Below are positions 62,139 through 64,000 of a DNA stretch of 64,000 bases, piece after piece; within the stretch, counting starts at the first letter, position 1; the number at the start of each line of letters is the position of its first letter. The stretch spans positions 310,001 through 374,000 of the forward strand of contig JAQWMR010000016.1 in NCBI GenBank assembly GCA_029246685.1, written 5' to 3'. The DNA is from Acidimicrobiales bacterium (lineage in GTDB: Bacteria > Actinomycetota > Acidimicrobiia > Acidimicrobiales > Aldehydirespiratoraceae). The position numbers and the translations under genes were made by a program. The notes under the pieces are model-generated. The model searched no databases, had not been told where the DNA came from, and worked only from the letters and a program-made list of their open reading frames with translations.

Positions 62139-62306
62139 GTGAAATTCGCTGTGCTCGGCGTCGTCGCAGCGGTGCTCCTGATCGGCCTCCTCTGGAGCAT
62201 CCCACGCATCGACCGGTGGCTCTGGGGCACAGTGGGACTGCTTTTCGCTCTCGTTTGGGGACGATTCGGCGCCTCGTCGCTCCGCGAGCCGCAGTCGGCG
62301 ATCTGA
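62139..62306 (+). CDS. Small two-helix membrane protein
   Basis: The 55-residue product, from GTG 62139, has two hydrophobic segments (VLGVVAAVLLIGLLWSIP and LWGTVGLLFALVWGRF) and a polar tail. The codon pattern looks genuine. Alternative starts lie slightly upstream. I do not recognise the family. It sits in the gap between divergent peptidase and YihY genes. Confidence 0.5.
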   Translation: MKFAVLGVVAAVLLIGLLWSIPRIDRWLWGTVGLLFALVWGRFGASSLREPQSAI

Positions 62307-62372
62307 GCGGGTCACCAGCCCCTCGCGCGCTGACCGTTAGCGTCGTTTCATGCTGAATCGGAGGGATCGCGG

Positions 62373-63245
62373 GTGACCGAACGCGCCCGACCGCGACCTC
62401 GGCTCAACCCGGTCCAGTTGCGGATCCTCGTCCGCAACATGACGGCGCACCACACGCTGCTCGTCGCCAGCGGCGTGGCGTTCACCTGCGTGTTCGGCCT
62501 GATCCCGGCGATGATCGCGGTCGTCTCCGTCTACGGCCTCGTCGCCGAGCCGTCAGACGTCGAGTCGAACCTCCGGCCGCTCGTGGACGCACTCCCTGAG
62601 GACGCGGGCAGACTTCTGATCGAGCAGCTCCAGAAGGTCACGACGATCGATGCCGCCGAGATCACCGTCGGCCTCGCGCTTGGCTTGATCGGCGTATTGT
62701 GGGCCATCTCATCCGCGACGAACTCGTTGATCATGGCAATCCGGATCGCCCACGAGGTGCCGAGCCCGCACAACTGGCTGCAGGGCCGGATCTTCGCACT
62801 GAAGCTGAGCGTCGTGGGCGTCCTGTCGGTTGCGGCGATGATCTGGTTCGTCGTCGTGCTGCCACCGGTTCTGGAGGACTCCGACATCGGCGGCACCTCC
62901 GAACTGGTGGTGTCGATCGGCCGCTGGCCGGCCGTGCTCCTTGTCTCGATGGTGACGCTCGCTCTGCTGTACCGAGCCGTCGTCGGCCACCGGACGGGGC
63001 GCTTCCACTTCATCTCGTGGGGTGCGGTCGTCGCGACGATCATCTGGGTCGTAGCGACGATCGGGCTCGGGTTGATCTACAGCTTCTTCGGCCAGGTCGA
63101 GTCCACCTTCGGTTCGCTCGGTGCCGTCGCGGCGCTGATGGGCTGGCTCTACTTCACTGCGCTCGCGGCCTTGATCGGCGCGGAGATCGACGGCGCCCGC
63201 TTCGATCGCAACGGGAACGGCGAGAACCAGATCCCCGCCGACTGA
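62373..63245 (+). CDS. YihY/virulence factor BrkB family membrane protein
   Basis: The 290-residue protein has six hydrophobic helices and the family blocks AHHTLLVASGVAFTCVFGLI, ALGLIGVLWAISSATNSLIM and a late FGQVESTFGSLGAVAALMGW. Family members are inner-membrane proteins of unknown function; an early claim of RNase BN activity was withdrawn for E. coli. It starts at GTG 62373. Its stop precedes copy 3 of the dispersed repeat by about 40 bp. Confidence 0.88.
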   Translation: MTERARPRPRLNPVQLRILVRNMTAHHTLLVASGVAFTCVFGLIPAMIAVVSVYGLVAEPSDVESNLRPLVDALPEDAGRLLIEQLQKVTTIDAAEITVGLALGLIGVLWAISSATNSLIMAIRIAHEVPSPHNWLQGRIFALKLSVVGVLSVAAMIWFVVVLPPVLEDSDIGGTSELVVSIGRWPAVLLVSMVTLALLYRAVVGHRTGRFHFISWGAVVATIIWVVATIGLGLIYSFFGQVESTFGSLGAVAALMGWLYFTALAALIGAEIDGARFDRNGNGENQIPAD

Positions 63246-63285
63246 ACCCCAGGCCTGCCGCGGAACAGCGCCATCGGCCTAAACC

Positions 63286-63330
63286 AGGACTGCAGCGGGG
63301 GTCTGACCCCAACTGCAGCGCGGGGTTAGC
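63286..63330. repeat. Dispersed stop-codon-overlapping repeat, copy 3
   Basis: This copy has the core GGGGTC-T-GACCCC (perfect palindrome) flanked by GCAGCG-type repeats, and ends GGGGTTAGC. On the minus strand GCTAAC supplies the TAA stop (63328-63326) of the macro-domain gene. It fills the gap between that gene and YihY, as copy 1 fills a convergent gap. Confidence 0.75.
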
Positions 63331-63802
63331 TGGGGAGGTCGTAGACCGTGACCGGGATGTGGCGACTGGTCAGCGTGCGTTCGATGATCGCCTCGATCGC
63401 GGGCCACTCCCCGCCCGCCAGGCCGCATCCGATTCTCGGCATGTGCACGGAGCCGTCCATCGCGACGAGCTCGGCGCCGAGCGCGTCCAAGCCCGCCTCG
63501 ATTGCCCAGTAGCGAACCGGCGGTCCAGCGGGCCCGTCGACGATGTCTTCCTGGCCGATCAGGTTGGCGACGTGGAGCTGCGGCGCCACGTTGACGAGCC
63601 GGACCGCGCCGAGCTCGAAGTCGTCCTCGTGGCGGCCGGCGTGCCAGGCGCGGTATTCGGCCTCGGGTTCCGGCCAGCGGGCCGACACGGCCAGGACGAA
63701 GCCGGCGCCCCATCCACCCACGTCGTTGCAGACGTGGACGATCACCCTCTCGCCGTCGCCCTCGGGCATCGTTGCATCGCCGACCACGTAGCGGATCGTC
63801 AT
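63326..63802 (-). CDS. Macro-domain (ADP-ribose-binding) protein
   Basis: The 158-residue protein starts MTIRYVVGDATMPEG and has HVCNDVGGWGAGF, the ligand-loop pattern of macro domains of the Appr-1''-p processing type. VHMPRIGCGLAGGEW follows, as in proteins of the YmdB/Poa1 kind. It should bind or hydrolyse an ADP-ribose derivative. It overlaps the TerC gene by 4 nt (ATGA), so the two are cotranscribed; its stop lies in the dispersed repeat. Confidence 0.88.
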   Translation of the reverse strand: MTIRYVVGDATMPEGDGERVIVHVCNDVGGWGAGFVLAVSARWPEPEAEYRAWHAGRHEDDFELGAVRLVNVAPQLHVANLIGQEDIVDGPAGPPVRYWAIEAGLDALGAELVAMDGSVHMPRIGCGLAGGEWPAIEAIIERTLTSRHIPVTVYDLPS

Positions 63803-64000
63803 GACCCGATGGTTTCGGTCGCGGCCGCCTCGCGCCGGGTTCGGAGCTCGCTGAACACGATCGCGCCGACCAGCATCAGCAGGATCACCGCGAGCGAGAC
63901 GAACGTGTCGAGATGATGCCATTGGCTGAGCGCCATCTTGATCCCGACGAACACGAGGATGCCGCCTAGGGCGTGGGACAGATAGTGGAAGCGCTGGCGG
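63799..64000 (-). CDS. TerC-family membrane protein, C-terminal part only
   Basis: The last 67 codons of a gene that runs off the window on the minus strand encode RQRFHYLSHALGGILVFVGI and FVSLAVILLMLVGAIVFSEL, then a short charged tail. This is the pattern of the TerC/Alx family near its C-terminus (a membrane helix after RFxYLxxALaxiLvFvGxKM). TerC proteins are linked to manganese export and tellurite resistance. It is partial because of the window edge, not by truncation. Confidence 0.65.
   Translation of the reverse strand, partial: RQRFHYLSHALGGILVFVGIKMALSQWHHLDTFVSLAVILLMLVGAIVFSELRTRREAAATETIGS

Overview
The window is GC-rich (roughly two thirds G+C), almost fully coding DNA from an actinobacterium. 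The signs are several F420-type oxidoreductases (two LLM-class, one Ddn-like, one PPOX-class), a DUF3039 protein, a UvrD helicase with an HRDC tail, many GTG starts and an actinobacterial LexA box (CGAAC-N4-GTTCG). The mix of lipid, CoA-ligase and F420 genes fits Acidimicrobiia; that placement is inference from gene content only. No rRNA, tRNA, CRISPR array, insertion sequence or prophage was seen.

Layout. 0-10 kb: pseudouridine-phosphate glycosidase, an acyl-CoA synthetase, an aminotransferase/omega-amidase pair, a secreted protein, a Nudix protein with a degenerate box, a Baeyer-Villiger-type monooxygenase and an OmpR-type two-component system. 10-21 kb: SurE, an ABC-F ATPase, a nucleoside hydrolase/acetoacetyl-CoA synthetase/alpha-beta hydrolase run, a lipase-like lipoprotein, a phosphotransferase, a RarD-type permease and a FlaR-like P-loop protein. 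21-24 kb: a molybdopterin oxidoreductase and an HxlR regulator behind a perfect inverted repeat. 24.2-26 kb: a decay zone with two genes interrupted by TGA and a junction between two truncated genes. 26-39 kb: LLM oxidoreductase, diguanylate cyclase, flavodoxin, a dihydrodipicolinate-reductase-like enzyme, DNA alkylation-repair genes, a DM13 protein, hydroxyacyl-CoA dehydrogenase, an MFS transporter and UvrD-HRDC. 40-43 kb: a probable selenoprotein and a LexA-controlled dinB. 43-64 kb: PPOX and HAD-nucleotidase operon, MMPL transporter, DUF3179 lipoprotein, nitrilase, second acyl-CoA ligase, surface proteins, a dehydrogenase/isomerase pair, LLM oxidoreductase and oligoendopeptidase F, YihY, a macro-domain protein and the end of a TerC gene.

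The strongest unusual signal is at 40174-41199. An AhpD/carboxymuconolactone-decarboxylase-like gene has an in-frame TGA exactly where the second (peroxidatic) cysteine of the CxxC...H motif should be. A perfect 7-bp hairpin with a GGUCU apical loop follows 17 nt after the TGA, as expected for a bacterial SECIS element. I read it as selenocysteine.

A second signal is a dispersed palindromic repeat (three copies, at 2.7, 24.2 and 63.3 kb) that in every copy supplies the TAA stop codon of the adjacent gene. A third is the number of broken frames: four single-site frameshifts and three in-frame TGAs that do not look like selenocysteine. These are either real pseudogenes or consensus errors, and raw reads would decide. 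They also set the main caveat on the selenoprotein call.
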